Below are positions 25,551-35,618 of a stretch of DNA of 64,000 bases, in pieces. Each line of letters begins with the position of its first letter. Position 1 is the first letter of the stretch. The notes below the pieces were generated by a model that saw only the letters and a list, made by a program, of their open reading frames with translations, had not been told where the DNA came from and did not search any database. The stretch is taken from NCBI RefSeq assembly GCF_000597725.1, contig NZ_JFBL01000009.1:1-64000 (forward strand). The letters run 5' to 3'. This DNA is from Sulfurospirillum arcachonense DSM 9755. GTDB lineage: Bacteria > Campylobacterota > Campylobacteria > Campylobacterales > Sulfurospirillaceae. The position numbers were made by a program, and so were the translations under genes.

Positions 25551-25820
25551 TTATAACACAAATTTAATTGATTGGTGTTGTTTTAATTCTTCAAAAACGC
25601 TTTTTCTATCATCATCATTATGCACTAGAGTTTTGATAGTATAGCTAACGTATTTCCCTTTTTTACTATTTTGCGATTTTTTTATAGAGTGTTCTCTCTC
25701 ATTAAGTACACTTTTTACAATCTCTTTTATATCATGTTGTGTTTCAAGTATAGCTTTATATTCCCAATGACAAGGGTAAGTTAATTTAAGTTCTTGTAAA
25801 TTGTCCACTTTTTCCACCAC
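25551..25820 (-). CDS. DUF493 (YbeD-like) small protein
   Basis: An 89-residue cytoplasmic protein of the DUF493/YbeD family. It has the family opening [10 protein letters not shown] and a ferredoxin-like alpha/beta pattern ending in a V-L-type strand. The function of the family is unknown; a regulatory ACT-like fold has been noted for E. coli YbeD. The start is GTG at 25820, inside the moaC 3' end (35-base overlap). Another GTG at 25811 is possible. Confidence 0.8.
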   Translation of the reverse strand: MVEKVDNLQELKLTYPCHWEYKAILETQHDIKEIVKSVLNEREHSIKKSQNSKKGKYVSYTIKTLVHNDDDRKSVFEELKQHQSIKFVL

Positions 25821-26259
25821 TTTTTGATTCTAATCGTACGTTTGAGATAACCATAGATTTGTCGATTGCTTTTGCCATATCATAGATAGTTAAAAGTCCT
25901 ATGCTTGTTCCTGTGAGCGCTTCCATCTCAACGCCAGTTTGTCCTTTGAGTTTAGCTGTAACACTGAGTTTAAAGCCAGGAAGATCTGGTAATTCATCAA
26001 CATCGCAGTTTACTCCAGTTAGCATTAAAGGGTGGCACATTGGAATTAAGTCACTTGTTTTTTTTGTTCCTAAAATCGCTGCGATTACAGCAGTTTGGAT
26101 GACAGGCCCTTTTTTTGTCTTTTCACTTACGATCATATTGTAAGCTTCTTGACTCATCTGTATTTGACCACTTGCGACAGCTATTCTTGTTGTATCTTCT
26201 TTGTTAGATACATCAACCATTTTTGGTCTGTCTTTTTCATCTAAATGTGTTAAATTCAT
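25786..26259 (-). CDS. moaC: Cyclic pyranopterin monophosphate synthase MoaC
   Basis: A 157-residue enzyme of molybdenum-cofactor synthesis, which makes cyclic pyranopterin monophosphate from the MoaA product. Motifs: [14 protein letters not shown] near residue 14, [13 protein letters not shown] near 71, [12 protein letters not shown] near 104, [11 protein letters not shown] and the C-terminal SGGKSG. Full length. It supports the molybdoenzyme elsewhere in the window. A TATAAT box lies 33 bases upstream. Confidence 0.96.
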   Translation of the reverse strand: MNLTHLDEKDRPKMVDVSNKEDTTRIAVASGQIQMSQEAYNMIVSEKTKKGPVIQTAVIAAILGTKKTSDLIPMCHPLMLTGVNCDVDELPDLPGFKLSVTAKLKGQTGVEMEALTGTSIGLLTIYDMAKAIDKSMVISNVRLESKSGGKSGQFTRT

Positions 26260-26291
26260 GTGGAGTTTTTCCCTCTATATATCTTTGCTGT

Positions 26292-26297
26292 ATTATA
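26292..26297 (-). promoter_or_regulatory. Candidate moaC promoter (-10 TATAAT)
   Basis: Reading the minus strand, GATATAATACAGC lies 33 bases before the moaC ATG, with a GAGGG ribosome site between. The box is within the 50-bp gap to the upstream permease gene. Confidence 0.5.
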
Positions 26298-26309
26298 TCA
26301 ATTTTTCTC

Positions 26310-27215
26310 TTAAGGGGTATTTTGTTTTTTTCTCTTATAATGTGGCATTTTGATATTGTTTAATAATGAAACAGCAATGATAGTCATGATGGTTCCTATA
26401 ACAACATGAGCATTTAGGGATTCTTTTAAAAACACTATGCTTAGCCCTATAGCAAAAAATGGCACTAAAAATATAAAAGAGCTTACTTCATTTGTTCCTA
26501 GTCTTTCAATACCAATAAAATAAATAGAGGTTGCAAAAGTAGTTCCTACAATCGAAATAGATAAAATATTTAACCAAAATATATTGTCATATTTTATGTG
26601 TTGTACAAAAGAGAAATCAATAAAAAATATACCAGAGAGTATGGTCGTACAAAGATACATGTAAAAAATAAAAACTAAGGGAGAAATATTAGTAGCTTTT
26701 GAACTTATGATAGTAAGTACTGGCCAAAGAAGAGAGGCTAGAATAAAATATAAGTTATATTTTGTAAGCACTTGAGAAATATCTAGTGTCCAAACTCCTA
26801 GTATCATTAAAACTCCAAAAGCACCTAAAAGTAAAGCTAATAAGTCTTTTGTTGTTGTTTTCCTTTTGAAAAAAAGTGCCATTATAATAAAGGTATTAAT
26901 AGGAATAAGTGTCGTAACAAATGCTCCACCAAGCCCAGCTGTTCCAAATTTTGTTCCTAAAAAAAAGTATTTCATATAAAATATGTTTGTTATGGAAGCT
27001 AATAGTACAAGTAGAGCAGTTTTTTTATCGAGTTGGAAAGATTTTCTTAGATAGAGAATTACTGGGGCAATGGTAATTGATGTTATAGCAAATCTTAAAA
27101 ACATCATCTGATATTCATTAATATAGAGACTTAAAACTTTTACGTTAACCCAAGAGGCTCCCCAGCCTAGCATAGCCAAAGTAAGTAAGAAAAAAAATAG
27201 TTTTTTGTTTTGCAT
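26310..27215 (-). CDS. EamA-family (DMT) permease
   Basis: A 301-residue inner-membrane protein with ten hydrophobic helices in two EamA repeats (about residues 5-135 and 148-290). It is one of three such permeases in the window and a metabolite exporter of unknown specificity. AAAGG precedes ATG 27215. It ends in a basic tail (MPHYKRKKQ), which places the C-terminus in the cytoplasm. Confidence 0.85.
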   Translation of the reverse strand: MQNKKLFFFLLTLAMLGWGASWVNVKVLSLYINEYQMMFLRFAITSITIAPVILYLRKSFQLDKKTALLVLLASITNIFYMKYFFLGTKFGTAGLGGAFVTTLIPINTFIIMALFFKRKTTTKDLLALLLGAFGVLMILGVWTLDISQVLTKYNLYFILASLLWPVLTIISSKATNISPLVFIFYMYLCTTILSGIFFIDFSFVQHIKYDNIFWLNILSISIVGTTFATSIYFIGIERLGTNEVSSFIFLVPFFAIGLSIVFLKESLNAHVVIGTIMTIIAVSLLNNIKMPHYKRKKQNTP

Positions 27216-27222
27216 AGATAAC

Positions 27223-27376
27223 CTTTATTATTGAAAATAGATTATATTATAAATTCAAATAAATGAATAGAACAAAATTGACATGAAGTTTAAATCAATA
27301 ATTATTGAAAATATTGTTTTTATGTAATTTTTGTAGTAGAATAATGGAATTTAAAAAAACACTTTCAATAATAAAG
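27223..27376. repeat. 14-bp inverted repeat flanking a divergent promoter region
   Basis: CTTTATTATTGAAA at 27223-27236 is exactly reverse-complemented at 27363-27376. A third partial copy (ATTATTGAAAATA) lies near 27300. All sit between the divergent permease and chemoreceptor genes, so they may be operators. In such AT-rich sequence chance cannot be excluded. Confidence 0.5.
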
Positions 27377-27424
27377 AGTTTTATCTTATTATTAAATAAA
27401 TAATACAATTTGAAAAGGTAGTAT

Positions 27425-28879
27425 ATGTCCAATTTAGCTTCTGTTGTTCAAAAAAGTTCCTCGTTATCTAAAGTACAATATGCAAATATAATTTCTTTAG
27501 CAGCATTTACTATTGCATTTACTTTAGAGGTAATATCAAATGGTTTTCATTGGATACAGATTATAAATTTTTTAAATTTTGCATTAGCATGGTTTATGTT
27601 TATTAACATTAGAAAAGCACAAGCAACTATACATACTATAGCAGCTATTGTAAAAGATAGTGAGCATGGAAAATTAAATGGTCGTATTGTTAATTTGAAA
27701 GAGGGCGGAGAGTTAAAACTACTTTGTTCAAATATGAATTCACTTTTAGATAACTTTGAATTAGTGACAAAAGAGACAAAAGAGACTATTCTTGCGGCTT
27801 CAAATGAAAATTTTGATCGTAAAATTTTACATAAAGATATGCATGGTGAATTTAAAGAACAAGTAAAAATGGTGAATAAAGCTGTTGAAACTATGAAAGC
27901 AACACATGCAAATGTTTCGAGAAACACTTTAAATGCAAAGTTAGCGGAAGTTGCTGGCTCATCAAATGATTTTGTTACAGTACAAAATGATTTAGTGTCT
28001 ATAGTTACTCAACTCAAGGAAATGGCAATTGAAGGGGAAACATCTGCAAAAGAAGCTAGAGGAAGTTATGCAAATATACAAGTAACTATTGATAAAATAA
28101 GTTCTCTTATAGAGATTGTAACACAAAATGAGGGTAGTATCCAAGAATTGACTCATAGAATTGAAGAGATTTCTAATGTAGTGAGTATTATTAATGATAT
28201 AGCAGATAAAACAAATCTACTTGCACTGAATGCAGCTATTGAAGCAGCACGTGCAGGTGAACATGGGCGTGGTTTTGCAGTAGTTGCAGAAGAGGTACGA
28301 AAGCTTGCAGAGACAACACAAAAAGCAACAGCAGAGATAGAAGTATCGATTAATCTTTTACAAAAAGAGACTTATGACATAGCTCAAAGTGCTGAACAAA
28401 TGAAAGAAGATGCAGATGAGTCTAGTCAAACTATGGGTGTTTTAGGTACAACATTCAATGATCTTTTAGAACATGCTGATAAATCATCAAAAGGTATTGG
28501 AAATATTAGCTCAACCGTCTTTATAACATTGGCAAAAATCGATCATGCTATTTATAAATCAAATGCGTATAGTGCTATATATTCAGATGATAAAGAGAAA
28601 GTATTTGCAGATCATACGAGTTGTAGGATAGGAAAATGGTATGAAGGTGAAGGTAAAGAAATTTTTGGAGATACAAAAGGGTATATAGATTTTGCATTAC
28701 CACATAAAAATCTTCATGATAAAGTGCTTTTATCTATGACATATCTTAAAGATTCCCAAACTAACTTATTAGAAGAAAAAGATAAATTACTCAATAGTTT
28801 TCAAAGTATAGAAGAAAATAGTAAAATAGTATTTAAAACTTTAAATGATATGTTAGTGGAGCGATTAGAAAGAAAGTAA
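27425..28879 (+). CDS. Methyl-accepting chemotaxis protein with CZB zinc domain
   Basis: A 484-residue chemoreceptor. Two closely spaced helices (about residues 18-36 and 42-60) anchor it with almost no periplasmic part, so sensing is cytoplasmic. The signalling hairpin (about 150-350) has the conserved tip [19 protein letters not shown]. The C-terminus (about 375-450) is a chemoreceptor zinc-binding domain with [19 protein letters not shown] and PHKNLHDKV, giving the expected His/Cys ligands. CZB domains respond to zinc or to hypochlorite through the zinc-bound Cys. Confidence 0.93.
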   Translation: MSNLASVVQKSSSLSKVQYANIISLAAFTIAFTLEVISNGFHWIQIINFLNFALAWFMFINIRKAQATIHTIAAIVKDSEHGKLNGRIVNLKEGGELKLLCSNMNSLLDNFELVTKETKETILAASNENFDRKILHKDMHGEFKEQVKMVNKAVETMKATHANVSRNTLNAKLAEVAGSSNDFVTVQNDLVSIVTQLKEMAIEGETSAKEARGSYANIQVTIDKISSLIEIVTQNEGSIQELTHRIEEISNVVSIINDIADKTNLLALNAAIEAARAGEHGRGFAVVAEEVRKLAETTQKATAEIEVSINLLQKETYDIAQSAEQMKEDADESSQTMGVLGTTFNDLLEHADKSSKGIGNISSTVFITLAKIDHAIYKSNAYSAIYSDDKEKVFADHTSCRIGKWYEGEGKEIFGDTKGYIDFALPHKNLHDKVLLSMTYLKDSQTNLLEEKDKLLNSFQSIEENSKIVFKTLNDMLVERLERK

Positions 28880-28886
28880 AGAAAAC

Positions 28887-28917
28887 AAAGGGTAATGTTC
28901 TTACCCTTTTTATTTTT
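28887..28917 (+). terminator. Rho-independent terminator of the chemoreceptor gene
   Basis: Stem AAAGGGTAA / TTACCCTTT, loop TGTTC, then TTATTTTT. It also serves as the border with the convergent LUD gene. Confidence 0.85.
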
Positions 28918-29512
28918 AATAGCCTAATTCTTCGTTGATGAGAACAATAGTTGTTCTTCCTGGTTCATCTGCATTTATATAAGCAAATTTATTGCCAATA
29001 TTGTCTAGATTATATTTAGGCTCTTTACCTAGTTCCAAGGCTTTTTTATTCATTCTATTTATATTTTTAACACTTGCAACTTCTTTGATTCTTTTAAAGC
29101 CATCCTTTAGAGTATCTACTATTTTATTTTTACCTACCAGTAAAAGTACTTTTTTAGGACCAAATATTTGAGCAGCTACTCGATTTCCACTACCATCGGC
29201 ATTTACAAGTTCACCATTTCTAGTAATGGCATTACATCCAGTGACATATAAATCACTTAAAATTCCTTCACGTCTACGCTTAAGATTTTCAGCCATATCA
29301 ATACCAGATTCATACTGATTAAATAAAGTTATATTTTTTAAATTAACAAGATATTCTAAAAGTCCAGTTTCTAAAACTGTAGTAGAACCACCAAGTCCAA
29401 TTTTCATATCTTTTTTAACAAAATTTTTAGCTACATGTAAAGCTTCGTCTTTTGTATCTACAATAATCACTTCAAAACCATTTTTTTCTAGTTTGTTTTT
29501 AATTGATTGCAT
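28916..29512 (-). CDS. LUD-domain protein (LutC/YkgG-like)
   Basis: A 198-residue protein with the LUD fold: GLGGSTTVLETGLLEYL near residue 39, DLYVTGCNAITRNGELVNAD near 87, RVAAQIFGPKKVLLLVGKNK and a final TTIVLINEELGY. LUD proteins such as LutC take part in lactate oxidation complexes, but no LutA/LutB partner is here. It overlaps the TAXI-TRAP permease gene by 25 bases, so its role is probably in metabolism of the imported acid. GGAG is placed seven bases before the ATG. Confidence 0.87.
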   Translation of the reverse strand: MQSIKNKLEKNGFEVIIVDTKDEALHVAKNFVKKDMKIGLGGSTTVLETGLLEYLVNLKNITLFNQYESGIDMAENLKRRREGILSDLYVTGCNAITRNGELVNADGSGNRVAAQIFGPKKVLLLVGKNKIVDTLKDGFKRIKEVASVKNINRMNKKALELGKEPKYNLDNIGNKFAYINADEPGRTTIVLINEELGY

Positions 29513-31449
29513 GGAAGAGCTCCTTTTAATTTATGAAAGCTCATTATACATGTAAATAGTATAAATCCTAATATATGAGTATTTGGTACTATTTCAAAAT
29601 AACTTTCTAAATTAAACAGTGTATCTTGAGAGAGTAAAAGTAAACTACTAAGAGCAAATATTAAGCGTTCCCAAAGAAAGAGTTTTCTATCCCAAAATCC
29701 TTCAACAATTATAGTAAAAGCTAAAAAACCAAGCATACTAAAACCAAATACCTCAAATCTTTGCAGCCAATCCCCAGTAATAAGAGGTGAAAAAGCAAAA
29801 AGAAGAGGAACTATGTAAAGGCCTTTCCCTAAAATCCAAGATTGAAGTCCTGTTTTCATAGGATGTGTTCCTGCAATTGCAGCTGCTGCAAATGCTGCTA
29901 AACAAACAGGAGGTGTTAAATTTGAGTCTTGAGATAACCAAAAGATTATGAGGTGTGCAGCAAGAAGATATTTTGTAACTTCTGGTAAAATAACTCCTGC
30001 AGATGCAAGAGCTGCCATCTCTGGAGAAAGCATAAGACCTACGAGTGCTGGAGCACAAAGTACTGCAAGGACGACATAAGAAGCAGTTACAGGAAGACCC
30101 ATTCCTAAGACTAAAGAAGCAATAGCAATTAAAACAAATGCAATAATAAGTTGGTTTTGTGACCACTCCATGATGAGTTGTGAAAAAGTTATACCAATTC
30201 CAGAGATATTAATAGCACCAACAACAATACCAACACCAACAAGTAAAACACCAGTGACAATCATATTTTGTGCACCAAGAGCTAATGCTTCAAGTATTTG
30301 TTTTATACCCATTTTTTTGTGTTTTGTTAAATGAGAAGCAGCAATAATAGCTACTATTGAGATACCTGCAGCATATGTAGGTGTAAATCCATATACAAGT
30401 AATCCAATGAGTGTTGAGAGTGGAATCAAAAAGTGAAAACCTTCTCTTAATGTTTTAAATAAAGCGACATCACTTTTTTGTACTTCTATATTATTTTTTT
30501 TCGCATGAATATGTATGTAAAAAGCTATCGAAGAAAAATAGAGTATTGCTGGAAGAATAGAAACTAAAATTATAGTAACAAAAGGAATTTGGGTGATTTG
30601 TGCCATGATAAAAGCACCCGCACCCATAATTGGAGGCATTATTTGGCCACCAGTTGAGGCGGCTGTTTCAACTCCTGCAGCAAAGATAGGTTTAAAGCCA
30701 TTTCTTTTCATCATAGGAATGGTAATAGAACCAGTTGATACAGTATTAGCAACAGCACTTCCTGAAATGGTCCCCATAAGAGCAGAAGAAAATACAGCTA
30801 CATGTCCTGCTCCCCCTTTAAATCTAGAGGTAACAGCACTTGATAAATCTACTATAAAATCGCCAGCACCACTTTTAAGTAAAAATGCAGCAAAGAGGAT
30901 AAACATAAAAACATACGTAGAAGATATAGTAGCGATTGAGCCAAAAAGACCTTCTCCTGTAAAGTAAATTCTATAAAGAAATCTCTCTGGAGTCATTCCT
31001 GCAAAAGCAAATACACCTGTTAAAAGTTTGCCAAAGTATAAAATATATCCTATACATGTAAGCATTATAAAGGGGATAATTAAACCCGTTGTTCTTCTTG
31101 TAATCTCAATAGATAAAATTATTGTAATCACAGCAACAACTAAATCCCAAAATCTCATAGTTCCATTTGCTACTTGGTACAAAGACTCTTCAAATCCTAT
31201 CATATAAACAAAAGGAACTATAGCTAAAATAGCTAAAATGATATCTATAATAGAGATGTATTCTGCATCTGATTTTTTTGAAAATCTAAAAGTTAAAAAG
31301 CCTAAAGATGCTAAAAGAGAAAAGTGAGCAGCATTAAACCATAAGTCACTCAAACCTCCTCTTATGTTTATATAAAAATGAAAAATAGAAATTGCTATAG
31401 CATAGATAAAAATAAATTTTTCCATACTTTCGTTACTGATTTTTAACAT
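29488..31449 (-). CDS. TRAP transporter fused permease (TAXI type)
   Basis: A 653-residue inner-membrane protein joining the small (four-helix, about residues 10-150) and large (about 150-560) TRAP permease parts. About 60-90 residues with extra helices follow. Motifs: GGAGHVAVFSSALMGTISGS near 210 and AASTGGQIMPPIMGAGAF near 265. This fusion is typical of TAXI systems. The preceding gene on this strand is the TAXI binding protein, so together they import an unknown carboxylate or amino acid such as glutamate. Confidence 0.92.
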   Translation of the reverse strand: MLKISNESMEKFIFIYAIAISIFHFYINIRGGLSDLWFNAAHFSLLASLGFLTFRFSKKSDAEYISIIDIILAILAIVPFVYMIGFEESLYQVANGTMRFWDLVVAVITIILSIEITRRTTGLIIPFIMLTCIGYILYFGKLLTGVFAFAGMTPERFLYRIYFTGEGLFGSIATISSTYVFMFILFAAFLLKSGAGDFIVDLSSAVTSRFKGGAGHVAVFSSALMGTISGSAVANTVSTGSITIPMMKRNGFKPIFAAGVETAASTGGQIMPPIMGAGAFIMAQITQIPFVTIILVSILPAILYFSSIAFYIHIHAKKNNIEVQKSDVALFKTLREGFHFLIPLSTLIGLLVYGFTPTYAAGISIVAIIAASHLTKHKKMGIKQILEALALGAQNMIVTGVLLVGVGIVVGAINISGIGITFSQLIMEWSQNQLIIAFVLIAIASLVLGMGLPVTASYVVLAVLCAPALVGLMLSPEMAALASAGVILPEVTKYLLAAHLIIFWLSQDSNLTPPVCLAAFAAAAIAGTHPMKTGLQSWILGKGLYIVPLLFAFSPLITGDWLQRFEVFGFSMLGFLAFTIIVEGFWDRKLFLWERLIFALSSLLLLSQDTLFNLESYFEIVPNTHILGFILFTCIMSFHKLKGALPCNQLKTN

Positions 31450-31570
31450 AATATTGCCTGCCTATTTTGGTAGTTTTATAAGGTATTGGGAATTTATGTA
31501 ATAGCTTATAAAACTATCAAAACCATCAGATAAAAAAGAGTTTATCTGATGATTGATAGTCCGATATAAG

Positions 31571-32590
31571 TTATTTAGCTATTAGTCTTGCTGGGATTTC
31601 TATACCTTGTTCTTTATAGTACTTTGCAGCACCTGGATGAAGAGGTACTGGTAAGCCAGAAATTGCTTTTTTAAGGCTCATAGCTTTTGTTGCTTTATGA
31701 ACAGTATTTAAAAAAGGAAGGTTTTCATACATAGTCTTTGTTAGCAGATAAACTGTTTCATCAGGAGTATCTTTAGTAACTACAAGTAGGTTTGGTTGAG
31801 CTATAGTATTGATAGCTTTGTCTTGACCTGGATAAGTCTCTTTTGGGATTATAAATCTCGTCCAAACTGGATATGCAGCTTGAATTTTTTTAATGTCCTC
31901 ATCTGTAAATTCTAAATGTCTTATGTTTTTTGCACCAATTGTTGCATAGGCATTTGTGATGGCACTTGTTGGAGTTCCTGATGGGATATTCATACCATCA
32001 ACTTTTCCATCTTGCATAGCAGTAGCACTTGGTCCATATCCTAAAAATTGTAAATCCATTTTTGAAAAATCTATATCTAAAGCACTTAAAATAGTTTCAC
32101 CGGATACTCTTGTACCAGAATTTCTCTTACCTATGGAGAATTTTTTTCCGTATAAATCTTTCATATCTTTAATATTTCCAGTTTTTGAAACTTTGTTATA
32201 TACAACAAACTGTTCCACATTTTCCCATAGCATACTTACTGAGCGAAGGTTTTTTCTAGGTTTTCCTTCATATTTAGCTTTACCTTGCCATGCCATAGAT
32301 CCAAAAAGTCCTTGTAAAATAGCAAAGTCAACTTCACCTTTATCAATCATATCAACATTTTCACCACTCCCAGCAGATGTTATAGCTGAAAATGTTATTT
32401 TATTTTTCTTTGCAAGTTTTAGACTAGCAATAGTCGCAATACCAACGCCAACAGGGTAAAAAGTACCACCAGTACTTGCAGTAGCAATTATATATTTCTT
32501 TTCTTTACTTGCAGCATTTACACCTGATATTAGTGCAGCTGAGAGAGCTGAAGTAACTAAAACTTTTTTTAACAAACTAGTTGTTTTCAT
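31571..32590 (-). CDS. TAXI-family TRAP substrate-binding protein
   Basis: A 339-residue periplasmic protein with a signal peptide ending SGVNAAS. Hallmarks of TAXI proteins: IATASTGGTFYPVGVGIA near residue 33, TSAGSGENVDMI near 64 and KKFSIGKRNSGTRVSGE near 135. An AAGGAG site five bases before ATG 32590 sets the start; a GTG six bases earlier is less likely. It is downstream of a two-component system on the same strand, the probable regulator. Confidence 0.92.
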   Translation of the reverse strand: MKTTSLLKKVLVTSALSAALISGVNAASKEKKYIIATASTGGTFYPVGVGIATIASLKLAKKNKITFSAITSAGSGENVDMIDKGEVDFAILQGLFGSMAWQGKAKYEGKPRKNLRSVSMLWENVEQFVVYNKVSKTGNIKDMKDLYGKKFSIGKRNSGTRVSGETILSALDIDFSKMDLQFLGYGPSATAMQDGKVDGMNIPSGTPTSAITNAYATIGAKNIRHLEFTDEDIKKIQAAYPVWTRFIIPKETYPGQDKAINTIAQPNLLVVTKDTPDETVYLLTKTMYENLPFLNTVHKATKAMSLKKAISGLPVPLHPGAAKYYKEQGIEIPARLIAK

Positions 32591-32694
32591 ATTCACTCCT
32601 TGTATTTAGTCTTAGAATGATTATAAAATAAAGTTTCAATAAAGTTTCAAAAAAGTTTGTTAAAAGTAGATTTATATTTTAGTATGTAACTTTT

Positions 32695-33390
32695 TTACTC
32701 GATTATGTAACCTTGACCTTTTCTTGATACAATAAAATCCTGCACTTTTATTTTATCTTTGAGTCGTTTCATTACAGTTCTAAATGTACTATCTAAAGTT
32801 ACTACATCACCCCATATCTGTTTTTTTAAAGTAGAGGTGTCGGTGATTTTCCCTCTATTTTGGATTAAAGTTTCTAAAGCCTGGGTCTCTTTTTTTGAAA
32901 GTTTGACCAACGAATGATTCTCATAAAGTAGTTTATTTGGCACATTATAAGTATAAATAGAATTTAGTTTTATAATGCCTTCATCTTTTCTTTTATCTTC
33001 AAGGACTTCATCTTTTGCTTTTATGAGTAATTTCATGACATTGTCTATATTTAAGGGTTTTAGGAAGTATGAAAGTACTTTTAAATCAATAGATTTTAGA
33101 AGTTTTTCTTCATCTTTATAAGCAGATACTATGATGAATTTTTGATTTTGATTGATTTTATATATATTTTCTAGCATTTCTATGCCATCCATATTAGGCA
33201 TTTTTATATCGGTTAAAACGAGGTCTATTCTTTTGTTTGAAGAAAAAGAATCTTTATATATATTTAAACCTTCAATACCATCTTTTGCTACTATAACTTC
33301 ATCAAAAATAGTGTTTAAATAAAAACTTAGTATTTCTCTAGCAACAGATTCATCTTCTACTAAAAGGACTTTTGTGAAAAATTGTAACAT
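32695..33390 (-). CDS. OmpR-type response regulator, TAXI-TRAP locus
   Basis: A 231-residue regulator. The receiver (about residues 5-125) has the acidic pair V-E-D-E near 12, phospho-Asp in LVLTDIKMPNMDGIEML and K-P near 113. A winged-helix DNA-binding domain follows (about 150-231; KKETQALETLI, then TFRTVMKRLKDKI). It follows the kinase gene by 37 bases and precedes the TAXI binding-protein gene, so it probably controls uptake of the ligand sensed by the kinase. Confidence 0.9.
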   Translation of the reverse strand: MLQFFTKVLLVEDESVAREILSFYLNTIFDEVIVAKDGIEGLNIYKDSFSSNKRIDLVLTDIKMPNMDGIEMLENIYKINQNQKFIIVSAYKDEEKLLKSIDLKVLSYFLKPLNIDNVMKLLIKAKDEVLEDKRKDEGIIKLNSIYTYNVPNKLLYENHSLVKLSKKETQALETLIQNRGKITDTSTLKKQIWGDVVTLDSTFRTVMKRLKDKIKVQDFIVSRKGQGYIIE

Positions 33391-33427
33391 ATTTTATCAA
33401 CCTAAATTTTTTGTAAAATTATTATAT

Positions 33428-35560
33428 CTAAATTACTAGCGTAAAAATGACTCCACCATTGGAATTTTTAGCATTTATAGTACCCTTCATATTCGTTTCT
33501 ATAATGGTTTTAGTCATGTATAAACCAATGCCTGTACCTTGGTTCTCAAATTTTGTAGTGTAATAAGGCTCAAACATGCGTTCAAGTACTTCTTGGCTTG
33601 CTTCTGCACCATTGTTAGAAATAGTTATTATGTTTTTATTATCTTGTTTGAAAATATTAATGAGTATTTCCCCAAGTAGTGAAGGATTTTTTTCTTTTTG
33701 GCTTACTATGGCATCTTTTGCATTGGAAATGATATTTAAAATAGCTTGTTTAAATTCATTTTCATAGCCATATATAGCTAAAGATGTTCCTGATATTTTT
33801 ACATGAATACTGTTTTTTTCAAGTTGTGTTTGCATAATATTTATTGTAGAAGTGATGGCTATTTTGATATCAAACAGTTCTATATTTTTTGAAGGTTTAT
33901 AAAAATCTCTAAAATCATCAATTGTCTCAGACATATAAGTTATTTGCTCTTTTGCTTTGTTTACAAAAGTATTTAATTGTTCTTCTTTAAAATTTTTATT
34001 ATTTATATTATCTCTAATAAAATGAATAATTAAAGAGATGTTATTAAGAGGTTGTCTCCATTGATGTGCAATTGAGCCTATCATCTCTCCCATTGCGGCT
34101 AGTTTATTTTGTTGGATAAGAAGTTTTTGTTTTTCTTCATTTTTTGCAACTTCTTTTTTAACCAATGCTTTTAAATGTTTTGTAGCTTCCTTTTTTGCAT
34201 CTATATCCATACTCATCATTAAAAGTCTTTCCGCATTTCCTTCTGTATCCATAAAGATTTTACCTCGAGCTAGCATCCATTTAAAAGAGCCATCTTTAGT
34301 TTTTAGTCTGTATTCACAGATGAGATGATTCTCTTTTTTATCCTTTACATGTAGCTGTATCATCTCTTCAATATTTTTTCTATCCTTTGCATGTAAGAGA
34401 TTGAGCCACTGTTTATAAGTAGTTATTTCTCCTGTTTTATATCCCAAAATGTCAAGCCATTTTTTTGAAAAAAATGTGGTACCTGTTTTAAAATTTGTAT
34501 CCCAAAGTCCATCATTTGAAGCAATAACGGCTAATTCATATCTTTGTTTTAGCCGTTTTAATTGTCTATTTTTACTTGCAAATCTTCTGTTATAGGAAGA
34601 GAAAATATTTTTTATAAAAGAGGAGAAAATTATAGTAAATGAAACGAGTATCATGGTAAATATTACAATAATAAAAACATTAAAAAGATGTTTGTTTTTG
34701 TACTGCATTTTAATTTTTTTTATATTTTGCATGAGTGCTTGTTTATTTGGAGCTATACCTATATATAGTTGATACTTTTCAAAATCTTGATAAATACTCT
34801 CTTTATTTATACTATTTATAATTTGCCATTTTTTTTGATTGTTTAAATTAAATACATTTTTTTTTGCATAATCATACAACCAAAAATAAGGTTCATGAGA
34901 GTCTTTTTTATGTTTCCTAATAGAACTTAAATAAGATTTTATGAGAAGATTTTCTTGACTATCAAGTGAAGAGAATGCTCCTATCATATAATTACCATCA
35001 ATACTTTTTTCAAAATAACTCAATTGTATTGTGTTGCGAAAATCATCTTTCCATGACAAAGAAGAGTTTTCCCCTTGAGAGATGATATAAAGAAGTGTTA
35101 AATCAAGATAGTTTTTATTGTTTTTGTGATTAAAGATAAGTTGTTGGATATTTGTAAGTGTATTAAGTCCATGGTATATATGAAACTCTTTATCAAAAAC
35201 AACAAAGTTTATATTATTTTTTTGTTCAATATTTTTTATATGGTTTTGTATCTTTTTGTAATCACTAGAAAAACCAATTTGGATACCTTTAAGAGTATGC
35301 ACACTTTTTTTTAATTCTTGGTCGCTTTGTGCAAGTTGCATTTTTATTGTTTTGTTAATAGAACTTATATACTCATCTAAAATATTTTGATTTATAAATT
35401 TTTGTTTTTGATTTAAAAGTTGAATGTCGCTTTTTTGTTTATACTGCGTGATAAAATAAGAAGTTATTACAAAAATAGTAGCAAGTAGAAGAAGAAAGAT
35501 AGGCGGAATATATGTGAGTAATTTGCCTATGTCATTAAGACTATAGAGTTTTTTTTGCAT
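33428..35560 (-). CDS. Cache/PAS sensor histidine kinase, TAXI-TRAP locus
   Basis: A 710-residue membrane kinase. TM1 is at about residues 15-35, a large periplasmic cache-like sensor at about 40-290, and TM2 at about 292-318. A PAS domain with PAC motif lies at about 340-460 (GLWDTNFKTGTTFFSKKW, then EYRLKTKDGSFKWMLARG). A coiled coil leads to the H-box GSIAHQWRQPLNNIS (His near 500), and the HATPase follows with NIISNAKDA and GTGIGLYMTK. It is divergent from the aminotransferase. The operon order kinase, regulator, binding protein, permease, LUD links sensing to import. Confidence 0.9.
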   Translation of the reverse strand: MQKKLYSLNDIGKLLTYIPPIFLLLLATIFVITSYFITQYKQKSDIQLLNQKQKFINQNILDEYISSINKTIKMQLAQSDQELKKSVHTLKGIQIGFSSDYKKIQNHIKNIEQKNNINFVVFDKEFHIYHGLNTLTNIQQLIFNHKNNKNYLDLTLLYIISQGENSSLSWKDDFRNTIQLSYFEKSIDGNYMIGAFSSLDSQENLLIKSYLSSIRKHKKDSHEPYFWLYDYAKKNVFNLNNQKKWQIINSINKESIYQDFEKYQLYIGIAPNKQALMQNIKKIKMQYKNKHLFNVFIIVIFTMILVSFTIIFSSFIKNIFSSYNRRFASKNRQLKRLKQRYELAVIASNDGLWDTNFKTGTTFFSKKWLDILGYKTGEITTYKQWLNLLHAKDRKNIEEMIQLHVKDKKENHLICEYRLKTKDGSFKWMLARGKIFMDTEGNAERLLMMSMDIDAKKEATKHLKALVKKEVAKNEEKQKLLIQQNKLAAMGEMIGSIAHQWRQPLNNISLIIHFIRDNINNKNFKEEQLNTFVNKAKEQITYMSETIDDFRDFYKPSKNIELFDIKIAITSTINIMQTQLEKNSIHVKISGTSLAIYGYENEFKQAILNIISNAKDAIVSQKEKNPSLLGEILINIFKQDNKNIITISNNGAEASQEVLERMFEPYYTTKFENQGTGIGLYMTKTIIETNMKGTINAKNSNGGVIFTLVI

Positions 35561-35582
35561 CTTACAGCGATCCTCTTTTTGA

Positions 35583-35588
35583 TATAAT
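35583..35588 (+). promoter_or_regulatory. Candidate promoter for the aminotransferase (-10 TATAAT)
   Basis: GATATAATAATTG lies 30 bases before ATG 35619, in the 58-bp gap between divergent genes. No -35 consensus is seen, as usual in this group. Confidence 0.5.
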
Positions 35589-35618
35589 AATTGTATCTAA
35601 AAAAAATCAGGAACATTC

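Noticed and set aside
30593-30967. 124-codon plus-strand frame antisense to the TAXI permease
   Set aside because: It reads as low-complexity Ala/Pro/Ile protein opposite a well-supported membrane protein, a typical shadow frame.
31956-32459. 167-codon plus-strand frame antisense to the TAXI binding protein
   Set aside because: The opposite strand encodes a clear TAXI protein with signal peptide and motifs; this frame has Pro/Phe/Ser-rich shadow composition and no ribosome site.
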